Shown: piece after piece, positions 44,066 to 56,373 of the stretch
Numbering within the stretch: position 1 is the stretch's first letter
How the letters are laid out: each line of letters starts with the position of its first letter
Assembly (NCBI GenBank): GCA_907163375.1
Contig: CAJQUW010011017.1
Location: 620,001 to 684,000 of the forward strand
Origin: Prostheceraeus crozeri
Taxonomy: Eukaryota; Platyhelminthes; Polycladida; Euryleptidae
DNA length: 64,000 nucleotides
Reading direction: 5' to 3'
Position numbers and translations under genes: made by a program
The notes under the pieces: model-generated
Told to the model about the DNA's origin: nothing
Database searches by the model: none
What the model saw: only the letters and a program-made list of their open reading frames with translations

Positions 44066-44306
44066 AGAATGTGATGATAATTTTGAGCAGAATTGGTTCC
44101 CATTCAACAGAAGAGCAGCCGTTCTCGTCAATACATCGTGATGTAGTTTGATGTTGATGCGTCATGCCATTCTCGAGTAACAAATGTTTGAAAAACGGAT
44201 ACCTTCTGACTCCTAACTGACAAATAATATTTGGCACTGAAGGGCATCGCCAGTGAAGTTGCGATAAGCAATTATCGGTAGCTAGTTGCGTTAAGTTGCT
44301 ATTAAG

Positions 44307-44392
44307 CGGTAGAATGGCTCAGTTGGTTAAGGGTAGTGATTCGGTACGCAGGTGCAGAAGGTCCATGGTTCGAGCTTCTCCACATGAGGAGT
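44307..44392 (+). repeat. tRNA-derived SINE, family C, copy 1
   Basis: GGTAGAATGGCTCAGTTGGT (A-box) and AGAAGGTCCATGGTTCGAG (B-box). It matches the head of the element at 59434. Confidence 0.5.
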
Positions 44393-45414
44393 TACCACTG
44401 CTGTCACTAACACAAGCAAGTACTCCAAGGATGACGGTGTATGAAGATGATGAAAGCATAGCTATCGATCATGACATGTTGATAACACGGTGAAGCGGCT
44501 ATTTGAACGTTTGAATTTGGAGACATTTGCTTTGAAACATTATTGGGAGTTGGTGGGAAGATCAGGCTTATCACGTGACAGTACATTCAACTTCGGAGAA
44601 AGCTTGTACTATCATCTAAAAATCTCCATCTAATTGAACGATTTCATGTATCCGCAAAACAAAACAATTATTTATTATTCTGCTGATAGATGAGGAAGAG
44701 TTCTTCACTTCATGTTAGCATGATGTCTCTGATCAGTGTTTAACAAACAGAAAGCCAATTTCGTACATCGTTCATGTGAGCACTGCTCAGGTAAACTTTC
44801 CTCACAAGAACTTAGTGCTTGGGAATTATTAGAAATTCTGTAGTTATCTTGAACATCAAATCTGTTGACCTGTTTAACCGAGAGAAAACATTTCAATCTG
44901 GCCTGATGCCAATTCAACTGATTCTCAGGCTGAATGATGTTTGTTGTTCGTTCAAATAAAGACATTTTAGAGTCTCAATACCCGTACAAGCAGAAAAGAC
45001 CACTTTGGAAACATGATGTCTAAGTGTGCTGACGGCTAATTGATGAAGGCAAATTTACTTTGGTTTCAAGGAAATAGACGACCGTCGAATGAGTTAGCGA
45101 TAATATCTTGAGAAATGTTCGTTAACATGAAACATCTTGAGGCATCATTCACTTGTAAGCAGACAAGGATTTCCTCTTATAACATGAACTGACTCCATAT
45201 TGTTCGTGTGTATTTCCAAGTTTGAGAGGAGTGTCTATGGGATAAGATTGGACCGCTCCAAATTTTTCAGAAAGGAATGTAATCATTCCGGATCAGAAAG
45301 ATAGGGTGATGTGGAATTACATTTCTAACAGAAGAAATTATGAAAAAGAGCGCATCTTGATGTAAAATCCAAAGACCATCGAGTTAACTAAATTGGCAGA
45401 TATAGCCAAACCTC

Positions 45415-45600
45415 GTGGTCTCCGTGGTGCAGTGGGTAAGTGTTTGGCCTAGCGATCTTTCGGTCCAGAGGTCGAGCCCCGAAGGTGTCATTGGAAGGCG
45501 GCAGGAAGGGCATCCGGACTGAAAGTACCACAACCTTCCAGAGAAAGTCTGACTATGTCAGAATCTTCCAGCAAGGGGAGTAATGACGTTAAATCAATGA
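45415..45600 (+). repeat. SINE family A, copy 3
   Basis: GTGGTCTCCGTGGTGCAGTG head, CTTTCGGTCCAGAGGTCGAG, GGAAGGGCATCCGGACTGAA and the GACTATGTCAG body. Confidence 0.85.
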
Positions 45601-46134
45601 AGCAGCGCTACGGAATTTCGTGCCTGATTTCTTCATGCAATCAACATGTTTATCGAAGCTGTATTCTGCATCTCACTCTTTGTGATGAGTCGCATCGTTA
45701 AGCCGCAACAGATGCTTGCAGAGCTGACTATTTTCAAGCTAGTCTGATGCTACAATTGGAACTTTGCGAGCCGTTCGACGAATCTTTGTAGGACAATTCA
45801 CAATTTCCACGGAAATTTTCTTATTTTAAATGCATCGCGAGGGAGATCCTGACTGCCAGTGTAGCATGGACTGGCTTTAATTTTGAAATTATTAGGTATA
45901 TCTTGTAATAGTCGGTGGGGACAAGAGCAAACTCGGCGAAGGGCCTTTCTTCCATGTAAACCAGTTTTATTTACCTCACTAGCATGCTTCATTTCGAATT
46001 GATTCACACGTTATTTCGGCTAATTGATGGTCTTCTTTTCGAATCAATGTTCTCAACTACCGCTGCTGTCGATCGGTTTAGAAACTTTCTTTTTTGCTGC
46101 AGAAAATGTTTGATCATTCTATATCTTGTCTTAC

Positions 46135-46307
46135 CTACAGTAACCTTTTCTAATTTCTGCCATGTTCTTTAGAAGGATGTTTGAAGAACCAGATTCTGAG
46201 TCGTTGCGGTAGAAATCATTGTCACTAAGATAGTCGACATCTTCATATTCAGGTAACAGGTTGTTGTCCTTCACTGTGATCCACATCTTCACATGTTCGG
46301 AACGATT
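46135..46307 (-). CDS. Internal exon of the host gene (173 nt)
   Basis: The acceptor TTTGTTACTTTCAG and the donor GTAAGA bound 57 codons plus AG (phase 0 in, 2 out): NRSEHVKMWITVKDNNLLPE, then YEDVDYLSDNDFYRNDSESG, then SSNILLKNMAEIRKGYC. The first half (VKMWITVKDNN..) looks like a beta-strand pair with an acidic, possibly calcium-binding loop; a C2-like or similar extracellular module is a guess. It joins 36734-36908 in frame through an Arg codon split AG/G. The upstream partner would end in phase 0, as 61871-61936 does. Confidence 0.7.
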
Positions 46308-46639
46308 CTGAAAGTAACAAATAGAATCAAGTTTAAAAACAGAAAAAGGATCACAATTCATGAAATAGCTATTTTCTTGAGAAACTTTTTTCAGCCCAGG
46401 CGCAGCGAGAAACGTTTATTTCCTCTCGAAAGAATGTAGCTTTTCATTTTGTGATTTAAAGATGTCTATTGTTCATTATGAAATTGATGGCTGCACCGCG
46501 AAATCTATGAATGAGTAAATCAAGGGACTATATCGTTATCTTGGTAGTCTCTGACCATGCTCTGGCGGCTAATCGTAACTTGTTTATAACAGGAAAAGTT
46601 AGCAAACGTCAAACCTTTAACTACTGATTTAACAGACGG

Positions 46640-46730
46640 AAAATAGCTGCGCGTCTTGGTGGATTTGAACCACCGACCTCTGGCATTCTAGGCCAACGCT
46701 CTAGCAACTGAGCTATGGACGGGCGACAGT
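46640..46730 (-). repeat. tRNA-like SINE head, with a partial second copy at 46915-46945
   Basis: The minus strand reads CATAGCTCAGTTGCTAGAGC (D-arm), TTGGCCTAGAATGCCAG (anticodon arm, loop CTAGAAT) and GGTGGTTCAAATCCACC (perfect T-arm), but only four of the seven acceptor pairs form. The flank GACGGAAAATAGCTGCGCGT recurs at 46922 as CAGAAAGTAACTGCGCGT, so it belongs to a repeat rather than a working tRNA gene. Confidence 0.6.
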
Positions 46731-47149
46731 ATTATATAAGTCCACAATTGAAGAATCTGCGTAATCCAATCAGATGGCTTCATCCCCAAGACAGCATAGC
46801 ATTAACCGTCAAGCCAAACTACTGAAGCAAGATATCAGTAACTCAAAGCTAGAATTATGCCTTGAAGCGGGGACTTAGACCACACAGCAAACAAAGACAG
46901 CTGCAATGATAATTTAGGAGACAGAAAGTAACTGCGCGTGTTGGTGGATGAAGTCATAGTCTTATCAGACATGAAAAGGGACCTCCACATCAAGGCAGCA
47001 ATCACCAATCGAACATACGCTGCATTGATTCAGTCGTTGTTTCCCTGCGCATGCCCACATTATGCAACATGCCCTCCAGACTCACAATCACCATCCTCCA
47101 ATTTGAAAGAAGGCAAAATCACCGAAACAAGTAGCAATTAATTTCAGCC

Positions 47150-50100
47150 CTTCACATTTCTTGCAGACAGCAGCTGCTCGAAACTTTATCGAATGGTCGC
47201 AACAGACAACGACCACTCACTTCGACTGATGTTCCCAACGAGAGCGGAGTCCTGTACTCGTTCCTCAAATCCCCTTCAACGCCCCATTAGCTAGAACTAA
47301 GCGTCTGTAACCTCTTCATCAGGTGCTGTATATGAAGTGTGCATTGGGAGACCTTCAATATCTTCTTCAACACTGCTCTTCTTTCACACGTGGCTATTAT
47401 CGAACGCGCTATGGTCATCTAATAGATTTAGATGTCGACATCTATCTTTGCCTGCCGATCTCACATGGACTACCAGATGTCATTGTGGCCCCTCTATTAT
47501 GTCTATGTTAATTTCAGTAGCGCAGAAATGGATCTAAAGATAGACATCTAGATATAGCATCACACCTATGTAGATGTCCATGATTACCTTTCCATATTAC
47601 TTCAAAAGATATCTTTCAATGTGTTTCATCGTTCTATTCACAAAATATGGGACTTTTTCATCACTATGATCAACATAGACAAACGTTCGATAATACGTTA
47701 TACAACAGCACAGCACTCCTCCTGCATGCATGTCGCAACAAACAGCTGCTGATATGCAGCAAATGTCTTTCTTGTTGGTGGTGCTGTTCTTCCATCATTC
47801 TCCGAGAAAGATTCCACTATCAACGCAAGAAAGACTTGTGGATTTCATTTAAAGTTAATGTTAAAATCAACCTAGGCTTGAGTTCTCCACCATATAGTGC
47901 TACGATACCCAGTTTCCGAGCAAATTTTCTGTCAGACATTCAAAAAGACTTCTGCAAGTCCCACATTCCTAAAAGCAGGTGATCGTGAAAGCAGCCGCCT
48001 GAAACATTTTAAGAAACTGTGATTTGGTCTTTTGACTTTAAGAAGTCAATTCCACAAACATAGATATATCGTGAATTGCAAAAATCAGTATTCAGGTGGG
48101 TATACTCTCTTCTACATTTAATAATCATAATATATTGAGCATTTATATAAACAACTGGGAATTAGGTACTCGTGGTTTTCCAAAGATTCAAACTCATTGA
48201 GGATAAAGTGCACAATTTAATAGACAGTTGCTTCGAATAATGCTTGAAATCGGTTCGATCGCAGGGAGAGGCTTGGATGGCCCACCCGGTCAGTGCGATT
48301 GTCCATCCCAGTCTTATTGGAAAGTGTATTCCAGGTTTCATCTTTCCATAAAGGCAATCCATGATGTCCATACAGTAAAGGCAAGGTCTCGTAGATCGCA
48401 TATGATGAAATGTGCATAATTCTTATTTATCAATGACTCTTGCCAAACAGGTCAATGCCTCATTCTGAATTTATCAAACTTCAGAACAAAATCAACGTTG
48501 TACGAACAAGCAGAACGCCATGTTGATCACTTCATCTGCTCTTTACGGCGTATAGAACTGACAGCCATGGTTCAAAGTTCGCAATCACCTAACTTCATCG
48601 CTGAAAGCTTGCGGTTGTGTCACATAGGACAGGCTTCAGTCACCATCCGAGCTCTTTTTATGGGTAAATACCACGATAAAACTATCCAAGAGAGGAAATT
48701 CTCAATCATATTACCTACATAATAATAAATTATCCATAATATCATACCGGAGTTAAACATGAGCTATCTGCTCTGTCTCCATCAATAGTAATCCAATTAG
48801 TTATTGTATCAGTGACATCGGATATCGTCATCGAACCCCTATATTGAAACTCCAGGCATGATAATCTCAATCTGTGACCACTATTCAGGGAAGAAGAGAG
48901 AGATCTCGAATTAATCACATTTGCTGTCCAACAAGAAATTGAACATGAATCTCAGTCTCCCGAATTCATCATCTGATTCTTTGACAAAACGTTCGTAGAC
49001 GAATTTCTTCCTATGGATAATGGAAGTCCGTATGGTGACAGTTGAAACGGAATTTTAGCCCTCTGTCATCGCCAGTGAAAAATTACAAACTATCCTATCG
49101 CATTCTTCATTGAAACCCTTAATCTGCGTTTCCACAGGTTTGAAAAATGGAAAGTGTTGAGACTCTAGAGTCGTTTGGATGAACGACTTATCAATGTGAG
49201 TCGCTGCGGTTCATTTTACTCGAATTACTAAAAGTTCTTAAGAGAACTTTTAGAACCGGATTCTATTAGTCGAAGAAAATAAGCAAAATCAAAAGTATTG
49301 TACAGTATCAAATAGCCAATCACTATAGCTCAAAGGATAACGATAACTCAATAACAAAATCCACCGTTATTGGAAGGCGATTTCGTTGTGACTGCTTTCT
49401 TTCTTTCTTTTAAATAGTTTCTTCATTTTCCTTATTACTTATAGTTTAGATAGTAGTATCCTTGACTTGTTTTAGCTTGTTATAGAACATCGTAGACGTT
49501 GTCAGCAGAATCATAGAATTTATAAGTGACAGTGAGTCGCAATCTTTTGTGCAATACGTGCCAGTCTGCTTGCAAAACTCTCTGCTTTTTACATACTTGG
49601 GAACTGGCGAGCGTACCGAAAGCTCGCGGAAAAAGCAAGAAAATCAAATGAGCCTCAATTTTGATTTACTGAAAAAGTAATCCATTTTATTAGAACATCC
49701 CATTTTTGAAGATTCAATTTCAAAATAAGCGCGCACTACATGTCCATTTGAAAAGCACACATGCGACCAAAACTTCCAGATTTCCAGGGGAAGAGCACGT
49801 GGATTTAACTTTAAATGCACTTGAACATGCGAGTGAGGATCTATTTGAAAAGGAGGTGGGCATTGATAACTAATTCCTGTCTCGTTAGAGTCAGTTATAC
49901 CTCACATTATGATCATTTTAGATATCCTTGCATTTTTCCCTTGAGCGTCAAAGACAGCCGCTCTGAACATGACATTCAGACGCAGCGCATGTAGTGTGAG
50001 TGAAGTACGAGACTACTATGAAGCTTTTCAGTAGAATAATAACTAAACAAAATTATACAGTAGGAAGAAAGTCAAAATTTATAACCACGCCAGAAAATGT

Positions 50101-50880
50101 GATCCGATTGGTAAGAGAAAGTCTTCATTTCGGATTGAATAACGTGAATAATTAAAATAAAATTGGATTGGGAGCTTTCCACTGCATCAACAACTGTGAC
50201 TTTGATGTTTCACCAAGATGGCAATAAGAGCATACACGGTTCTCAGAGCATCTTATCTAAGAACATTCATTTTATCAGTATTGTGATCTCATTGGCCACA
50301 CTTAAATAATTTAATGAAACAAAGAGTTCATTGATGACTCATGTAATACAAGCAGGATTCTGCCAGGTGTCTCTGACTATAAAACTCCTTACTATCGGAA
50401 GATCAAAGGGCACAAAGTTTAATTTGGTTTAACAACTGAAGTACAAATATGTCGAAACGTCACATTTGTGTTTATATAGAATTACGACACAGCTGTATCG
50501 ACGTGTGAAGAGTTGAAATGGTAGATGTCTCTGGTGATATTTTCCCATAACAGAAATAATTGATCCTCACAAGAACAACAAACTTTTACTGTGAAATGAA
50601 TAACACAGATCACTCTCATTTTCTTAAAGAGTAGAAGATTGTACGAATCAGTATCATGGATCTAAATAGCATACTCGCACAGAAATGAGAATAAATATGG
50701 GCAAAAACTATTTGTTTAGTTTTCATGCCTTTTATGTTAAAAATGTTCAGTTTATGATTCGGATAGTAGCAGTAAGGTATGAACTACAGCACCTTGATAG
50801 TGATCGAGCAATGAGATTCCATAGACTATCAACTTAAGTAGACTTCAAGTTTAGTGTCAATTCCTGATCACAACATCAAA
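47150..50880. other. No supported gene
   Basis: Intron-like. A B-box-like CGGTTCGATCG lies at 48252 and a TTCTTTCTTTCTTTT run at 49397. Open frames up to 111 codons lack motifs or splice sites. Confidence 0.35.
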
Positions 50881-50935
50881 GTGCGCAAAGCATCTAGGGT
50901 CCAACTCATGGGATCGATTCCCAACGCTTTGCACA
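50881..50935 (+). repeat. tRNA-like minihelix hairpin
   Basis: GTGCGCAAAGC (50881) pairs with GCTTTGCACAC (50926); between them TGGGATCGATTCCCA is a perfect T-arm and a spacer of about 17 nt replaces the D-arm and anticodon arm. Probably a tRNA-derived repeat remnant. Confidence 0.45.
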
Positions 50936-51048
50936 CGGGAGCATTCGATGTTACAGGTCCCACACTGTTCTAGTCAACGATCTTCTGAACGAGGACCTGT
51001 CTGCGATGCACACAGCCATATATTATGTGCTCTGTTATCAGACATAAT

Positions 51049-51350
51049 CAGGGTGGCTAGTGTTTTCACAGTCGCAAAAGTAAGTACAATAAGTACATTT
51101 TTGGAGCGAAAAGTAAGTACAAAGTAAGTACCCACCTGCCATAATTGCTACTATCATCCCATCGAAAAACCTGTTTCACTGTCACGAAACGAGATTTCTT
51201 CGAATGTATTCTTGGAAATATTGTCGGCAGTGTGTCTGAGAACCGTGCCCACCGTGCCCAATATTTCGCAAGCCAATACAAGCAGAGAACTTCCAGTGAA
51301 GATGAGAGCACAAATAAATACCAAAAATCAACCGCGACATTATAGGTTCT
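51049..51350 (+). mobile_element. Probable hAT left end
   Basis: CAGGGTGGCTAGTGTTTTCA is a hAT-type terminus, followed by AAGTAAGTAC-type repeats (51075-51135), a frequent hAT subterminal pattern. The right end and the matching GACATAAT duplication were not found. The overlapping 66-81 residue frames are unassigned. Confidence 0.4.
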
Positions 51351-51699
51351 TTGAATTCACGATATAAGTTACACAGGAAAACCACCAAAAAACCATTTTC
51401 TTCTGTTTTCTATCAATTTGTATGATGATCTCATGTGAGGGCTTACTGTTCTCACTAACAAATTAAACCAATTCTAACTATAATTCTAACCTCTCCCTGC
51501 AAATATTACAGTATCAAAAGATTTCCATCCAAGCATGGCAGTTTTCTCTGTCCATTACGTCTATGTGAAGTACGTCTATCGTGGTCATCTTCGTCATCCA
51601 CAACTATTCCATCGTCCCCACGCTATCAGGAGGGAATTCAACTGTTGTTATATCATGTTGGTTTCTAATACGAGTTTCTAATAATTGGCGTCAAGACGT

Positions 51700-52400
51700 C
51701 GACGTTTAGGTTTAGGTCGTTTAGGCATTCAGTCACAGCGGTGCACATTGTCAGTTTCTAACATTGCAACTTCTTCACACCAAATTACAAGTAGCAACTC
51801 TAGCTATCCCTTTCTTCTGCATGGATTTTCTTCCCTTCTGTCAATGGTCATATCGTTCGCTTAATCAGTCATGTCGATTACGTTGGCGTCAGGGTCGTTT
51901 CGGTGGGCGACACCAATGTCTCGCCGATGTCAATGTCCCATACTCGAGATGTCATAGGAATCGATCCATCGTCAGTCATAGTGATTGCCGGACTTCATAT
52001 GAGTGAAGAAACTTTTGCCAAATCACCTTTGCGGGCAGTGTCAGTCAGTAGTGAATAATGCGGTCATGTGTCCTTCGCATCCCACTCGTTCAACCCAGTC
52101 CTATACAACATCCCAGCATTGACCAGCTGTGTCAGAACAACAGCTCAGATCATTTGCTGAGGCCCTGATGGCGTTGGATCTTCCACCAATTTTCGTCTAT
52201 CACCAAGGGCAATCGGTCAGCCCGGAAGACACAGATTCTCGTCGCACGTGGGTGTAGTACAACCGCCTGCGCTCTGGTATACGCGCATGGCCTCGCAGCA
52301 TTCGATCCCTGCTCCTGCGAAGCGTGTCCTCCTTAGCCTCTTGACAACTCCCGCTTTATTGTCTGTCATTCGAAAAGAAACGTTTGAATTCAGTACGCAT
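51700..52400 (+). other. GC-richer block of unknown origin
   Basis: More GC- and CpG-rich than its surroundings. Plus-strand pieces look protein-like (LAEALMALDLPPIFVYHQGQ then SVSPEDTDSRRTWV near 52150-52260). Possibly an old mobile-element gene; no family can be named. Confidence 0.25.
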
Positions 52401-52437
52401 GCAAAGTAGGGAGAGACTGCATCATCATCGCCAAAGA

Positions 52438-52560
52438 TTATATGTGCACATAAGTCATATTTCTAAAGTTATTCAGTCGATGATTTGTTTGTTCTGAACA
52501 ACGTCCATCCCAATGTCTGGTGTAATAGTTGTAAAACTCATTGTCGGCTGTTGGCACAGG
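52438..52560 (-). other. Coding-like segment with a strong acceptor
   Basis: A long pyrimidine tract ending GTGCCAACAG leads into DNEFYNYYTRHWDGRCSEQT then NHRLNNFRNMTYVHI and a stop. No good donor is seen. It could be a host exon or chance. Confidence 0.25.
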
Positions 52561-53375
52561 ACAATAACAAAAATGCAGACAAAAATGAAGCAAAGTGCTA
52601 CAGTTAATCATTTTTATGACGAAAACACGGACGCAAGACAACCGTTTATAATATGTTCCAGTAGATGTATTCTTATCTAGAATATTTATATCTACATATC
52701 TATAGTTAGTTTAATTCACAATCAGACCTCTGAAATTTGCTTCACAGTTGCGGAGGCTTGAATGTTATCATTTCCAAATATACAAGGCTTCCAAGAATAC
52801 CTTAATTCCTTGAAGGTTGAAATTTAAAGGTTTAAGAAAATTTTCAATAAATATACATTTAAGAAATGCAATGAATCTGAAGATGTCTGTGAATCCCACA
52901 GGAATAGTCTACATGATTTCAAGATTTACATAAGGATGTTGAAATTATCTGTCAAGGAATGAATCATCTCTTTCACTCTCCGATGCACCTGTATGTCAGG
53001 GCAGAACAAATGTTTGTCGGATCTCGGTCTGCTGTTTGGTCACATTTGAGCCTAATCGAACATGTTTCTCTGTCAGGATGACTTGCTTTCAGAGACTGGC
53101 AAAAATAACTGAAAATGACACAAAAAGATCATAAGTAGTAACACCTCTTTTCCTTTCCACTCAAAGCGTTAAGCCATACTAGCACATGGGTGGAGCAGCG
53201 TTCAATGCACTAATTATCCTTATGAGAAGGCTCTAGTGAAAGCAATAGTACCTCCCGAGGCTGTCAGACTCGAACCCTAGACCTTCCAAATCATCGCACC
53301 GAACTGCAACTCTCAACTAGTAATCCTCCCACCTTAACTTTGATTTGAATATCTTCTGGTGTTTAGTTGACGTGT

Positions 53376-53566
53376 GTGGTCTCCGTGGCACAGTGGTTAA
53401 GTGCTTGGCCTAGCGATCTTATGGTTCAGAGGTCGAGCCCCGAAAGTGTCAGTGGAAGTCGTCAGGAAGGGCATCCAGACTAAAAGCTCACAACGCTCCA
53501 GATTAAAGTATGACTATGTCAGCACCGTCCAAGCCCCAGCATGGAGGGGTAGGGACGCTAAACCAT
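53376..53566 (+). repeat. SINE family A, copy 4
   Basis: GTGGTCTCCGTGGCACAGTG head and GACTATGTCAGCACCGTCC body. The 95-residue frame at 53401-53688 is inside it and not a gene. Confidence 0.85.
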
Positions 53567-53699
53567 CATTTTCGTTGACATATTTAGTTGACAATATTCT
53601 TCAGAAAATCACATTACGTCATTTCTTAATTTCATGTTCTAACGGGACTCGATCACATCGACAACAGATCGCAAGGTTACGCTCCTAGCTACAGAACAA

Positions 53700-55443
53700 T
53701 GGAATTTGCTATCTTACTCAGCAAAGGCCTAAGATAATATTCCACAAGACTCCACACAAAACATTCTTCGCAGCACTTGTGAAGATCTCATTCTTTCTCT
53801 TTCCAAAATCCGTTACGATCTTTAACTATCATGAAGCATATTGAAAAACTTGCAGTTGATGCTAATTTGAAAGCACCACGTCTCCTTCAAATGATTTCCT
53901 TTCGTAATCATTAAATTTAAAGACTTCATAAGGTACTTTGAAAGTGGATTTGAGAGTTGCTGATACGACCCGAGCCCTAATCTCCCAGACACAGAGCGAA
54001 CTCAGTCGTGCAGTTAAAAATGAAGATAAAGACGCTTTGAACTGCTAATTGAAATGCAACATGATGCTGCCATAATGAATGACAAAGTTCTGATAGGTTG
54101 TTCACCTACATGATCCTTTCAGAGATCCCTGCTACGATCTTTGATTGACTAAGTGTCTTTGAGTGAGTACACAATACAGAAATCGAATTTTCTGAGATAT
54201 CCTCAAGTCCGGCCATCACATTTGCAGTTGCCAAAGGAGCTGAAGTTGCCGCATTTATCCATATTAGCTGCCTGTCAAGTAAAGTGCCATCAGCTTCTCT
54301 GGATTATTTTCTTGATATAATTGAAACGCAACCCCACGTAATATCGGTCATCACTCTACTTTTTGAAATGATTTTCCACTTCAACAAGCCTGTTACCGTA
54401 TCTGTGCATCATAAACTGTCCTTGGTACGTTTTTGCTGTGAACCTTGTTTCTGACTTGTTGTAAGTCTGTGACACGAATATTAAATGACTTTCACTGATC
54501 ACTTTCACTGACTTTCATTGATCGTCAAATGAAAGAACTTTTTAGGTACTGTCGATGTTAATTTGAAACTCCTCGATATGACACGAGCCATAATCTCCCA
54601 TACGCAGAACGAATGAAATCCGAATGATTTAGAAAAACAAGTAAAAATGATTCGCAAAGAGCTTGAATTAGGATCAGGTTTTCATTGATGAATTCTATCA
54701 TTCAAATATGCGATTTTAGAGACATTATCATCTGCGCTAAGAAATGAATCCAGCTATCTATTTCAATTTCAGAGTACTCAGAAACTCTAAATGTAATCAA
54801 CGATGAAACGAAAGTGCATTTCATACAAATCTTCATCCCATACACGTTCAATATCTTCTTCATGCTATCAATGATTTCGTTGTTATGCGGAGGTAAAATG
54901 AAAGAAAATAGCCCATGGCACGCGACTGCCCATCTGGAGATAGTTCGTACAAGTTGAGTCAATTCATTGGAGCCGAAGGTAAGCGTGTTGTTCATGAGTT
55001 TAAACCTCATTGGCGCCAGAAAGGCATTCGATTGTAAAATCTCATTTCTATAACGCAACTGAATTACGGAGATTCATGGAGGAGCGTTAGGGAATGCTTT
55101 AGAATCATATGAAGGTACATCGTCGACAGATTGCCACTAGCGGAAATGATGATCAAATTCATGAAGAAATGTTGTGAGAAATATCAAAAGGTGTTGTTTT
55201 GATTGAAGAATGAGAGCCAATTACTGGCATGTTTGCTACATTCTTCAACGTTTGAAAAGAATGATGGAAACAAGGATTACTCTGGCTAAATCAGTAGGAA
55301 ATAAGTACAAAATAAAATCTATCTCATTGCGTCTGAATCAAGGCCAACCTCAAAATATTGACCTGCTGACGGATGGAAGTCAACTCAACTTTGACTTCAT
55401 TGTAAATAGAATCATTGGAACATTGAGTTTCATCCTCACTTGA
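53700..55443 (+). pseudogene. Decayed protein-coding sequence, possibly ZU5-like
   Basis: Protein-like plus-strand pieces are interrupted by many stops. The longest (54160-54450, open without an early ATG) reads SSPAITFAVAKGAEVAAFIH ... ETQPHVISVITLLFEMIFHF then NKPVTVSVHHKLSL; the F..KPVTV.V.H ending resembles a ZU5 domain strand pair. A helical segment occurs twice: RVADTTRALISQTQSE near 53960 and KLLDMTRAIISHTQNE near 54570. Later pieces are KYKIKSISLRLNQGQPQNID and LNFDFIVNRIIGTL (55290-55440). A GTACGT after 54420 could be a donor, so part of it might be a living exon. The minus-strand 118-codon frame at 54702-55058 is taken as a shadow. Confidence 0.3.
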
Positions 55444-55498
55444 AAAATGGAAACAGACCTGAATAGCTGCTATTTCATCCAATATCAGGAATCATCAT

Positions 55499-55695
55499 CA
55501 GGTCTCCGTGGTCTCAGTGGCACAGTGGTTAAGTCCTTGGCCTGGCAATCTTTTAGTCCAGTGGTCGAGCCCCGAAGGTGTCATTAGAAGTCGGCAGGAA
55601 GAGCATCCGGACTAAAAGCACTACAACGTTCCATAAGTCTGACTATGTCAGCACCGTCCAAGCCCCAAGTATGGGGAGCAGTGACGTAAAAGCTT
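55499..55695 (+). repeat. SINE family A, copy 5
   Basis: The head has a small duplication (GGTCTCCGTGGTCTCAGTGG). The tail GTGACGTAAAAGCTTC is shared with copy 6, so these two form a subfamily. Confidence 0.85.
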
Positions 55696-56373
55696 CATCG
55701 GGAGGGCTAGTTTACATCTCTCAACATCGACACAACTGCCTATTTACAGTCGCAGCCATGCACGGGTCAATTTGAGATTTACAATTAGCAAGTTAGTGAA
55801 ATTTCGACGAACATTGATTAAATATCACTAACTACCGACAAATCGCCTGAGTTAGTGCGCTTGCAAACACAAAAGTCTCCATCATCTAGCGACGGAACAT
55901 CAGATTGATACTTGAGACGCAAGTTAGTGAAACATTGTGGTTTATCTTTCTCATAGTGCAACGGCATCTCTGCCTTTTGTACCAACATTTCGAAGGAGCA
56001 TGGATGAAGATTAGACTGTGCATACAGATGAAATACATGTAATTGTCATTCAGTGTGGAAAACGCTAACATTAACTTTACATACATCAACTTTCTCTTTC
56101 TTTCACTACTTTTCTCTAGCGGAAGTCATCCAAAGTGGTGTGTCATTTCATGACCACTTTTAATTCATCACTATAATACATAGTTTTTTCAGGGCTAATC
56201 CATAAACATCTTCATTTCAGAGTGGTTGCTAAAGTCAATGGCCTCTATACTGCAAATTAAGAAGTCTATGAAAAAATGTCAAGAATTCCATTACTATAAA
56301 CCCTTGATATCCATTGCAAAAAACAGGAAGCTGCAAATTCTTACACACCAAGAAGATTACACATATGATGTAG

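Larger units (their letters stand above)
43530..44244 (+). mobile_element. piggyBac-type element, internally deleted
   Basis: Preceded by TTAA (43526-43529), the piggyBac target. The left end CTCTTTCAGTGCCATCG and the right end, read on the other strand, CCCTTCAGTGCCAAATA are inverted. Just inside the left end come four tandem units of about 34-37 bp (AGTGCCATCGGCGACTG..GTCGACTTCTCC), the usual piggyBac subterminal repeats. The N-terminus of the transposase follows. The TTAA after the right end has decayed (CATC). 715 bp against the usual 2-3 kb. Confidence 0.75.

Noticed and set aside
46640-46730. Functional tRNA gene on the minus strand
   Set aside because: D-, anticodon- and T-arms form, but only four of seven acceptor pairs do. 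The loop would give anticodon AGA without the long variable arm expected for tRNA-Ser, and part of the flank is repeated 280 bp away.
46938-47141. 67-residue plus-strand open frame
   Set aside because: It starts in the partial copy of the tRNA-like repeat and has no recognisable domain.
47647-47982. 111-residue plus-strand open frame
   Set aside because: No motif, no convincing acceptor or donor, and composition like the surrounding DNA.
54702-55058. 118-residue minus-strand open frame
   Set aside because: No motif, start context or splice sites. The plus strand here carries more protein-like pieces.
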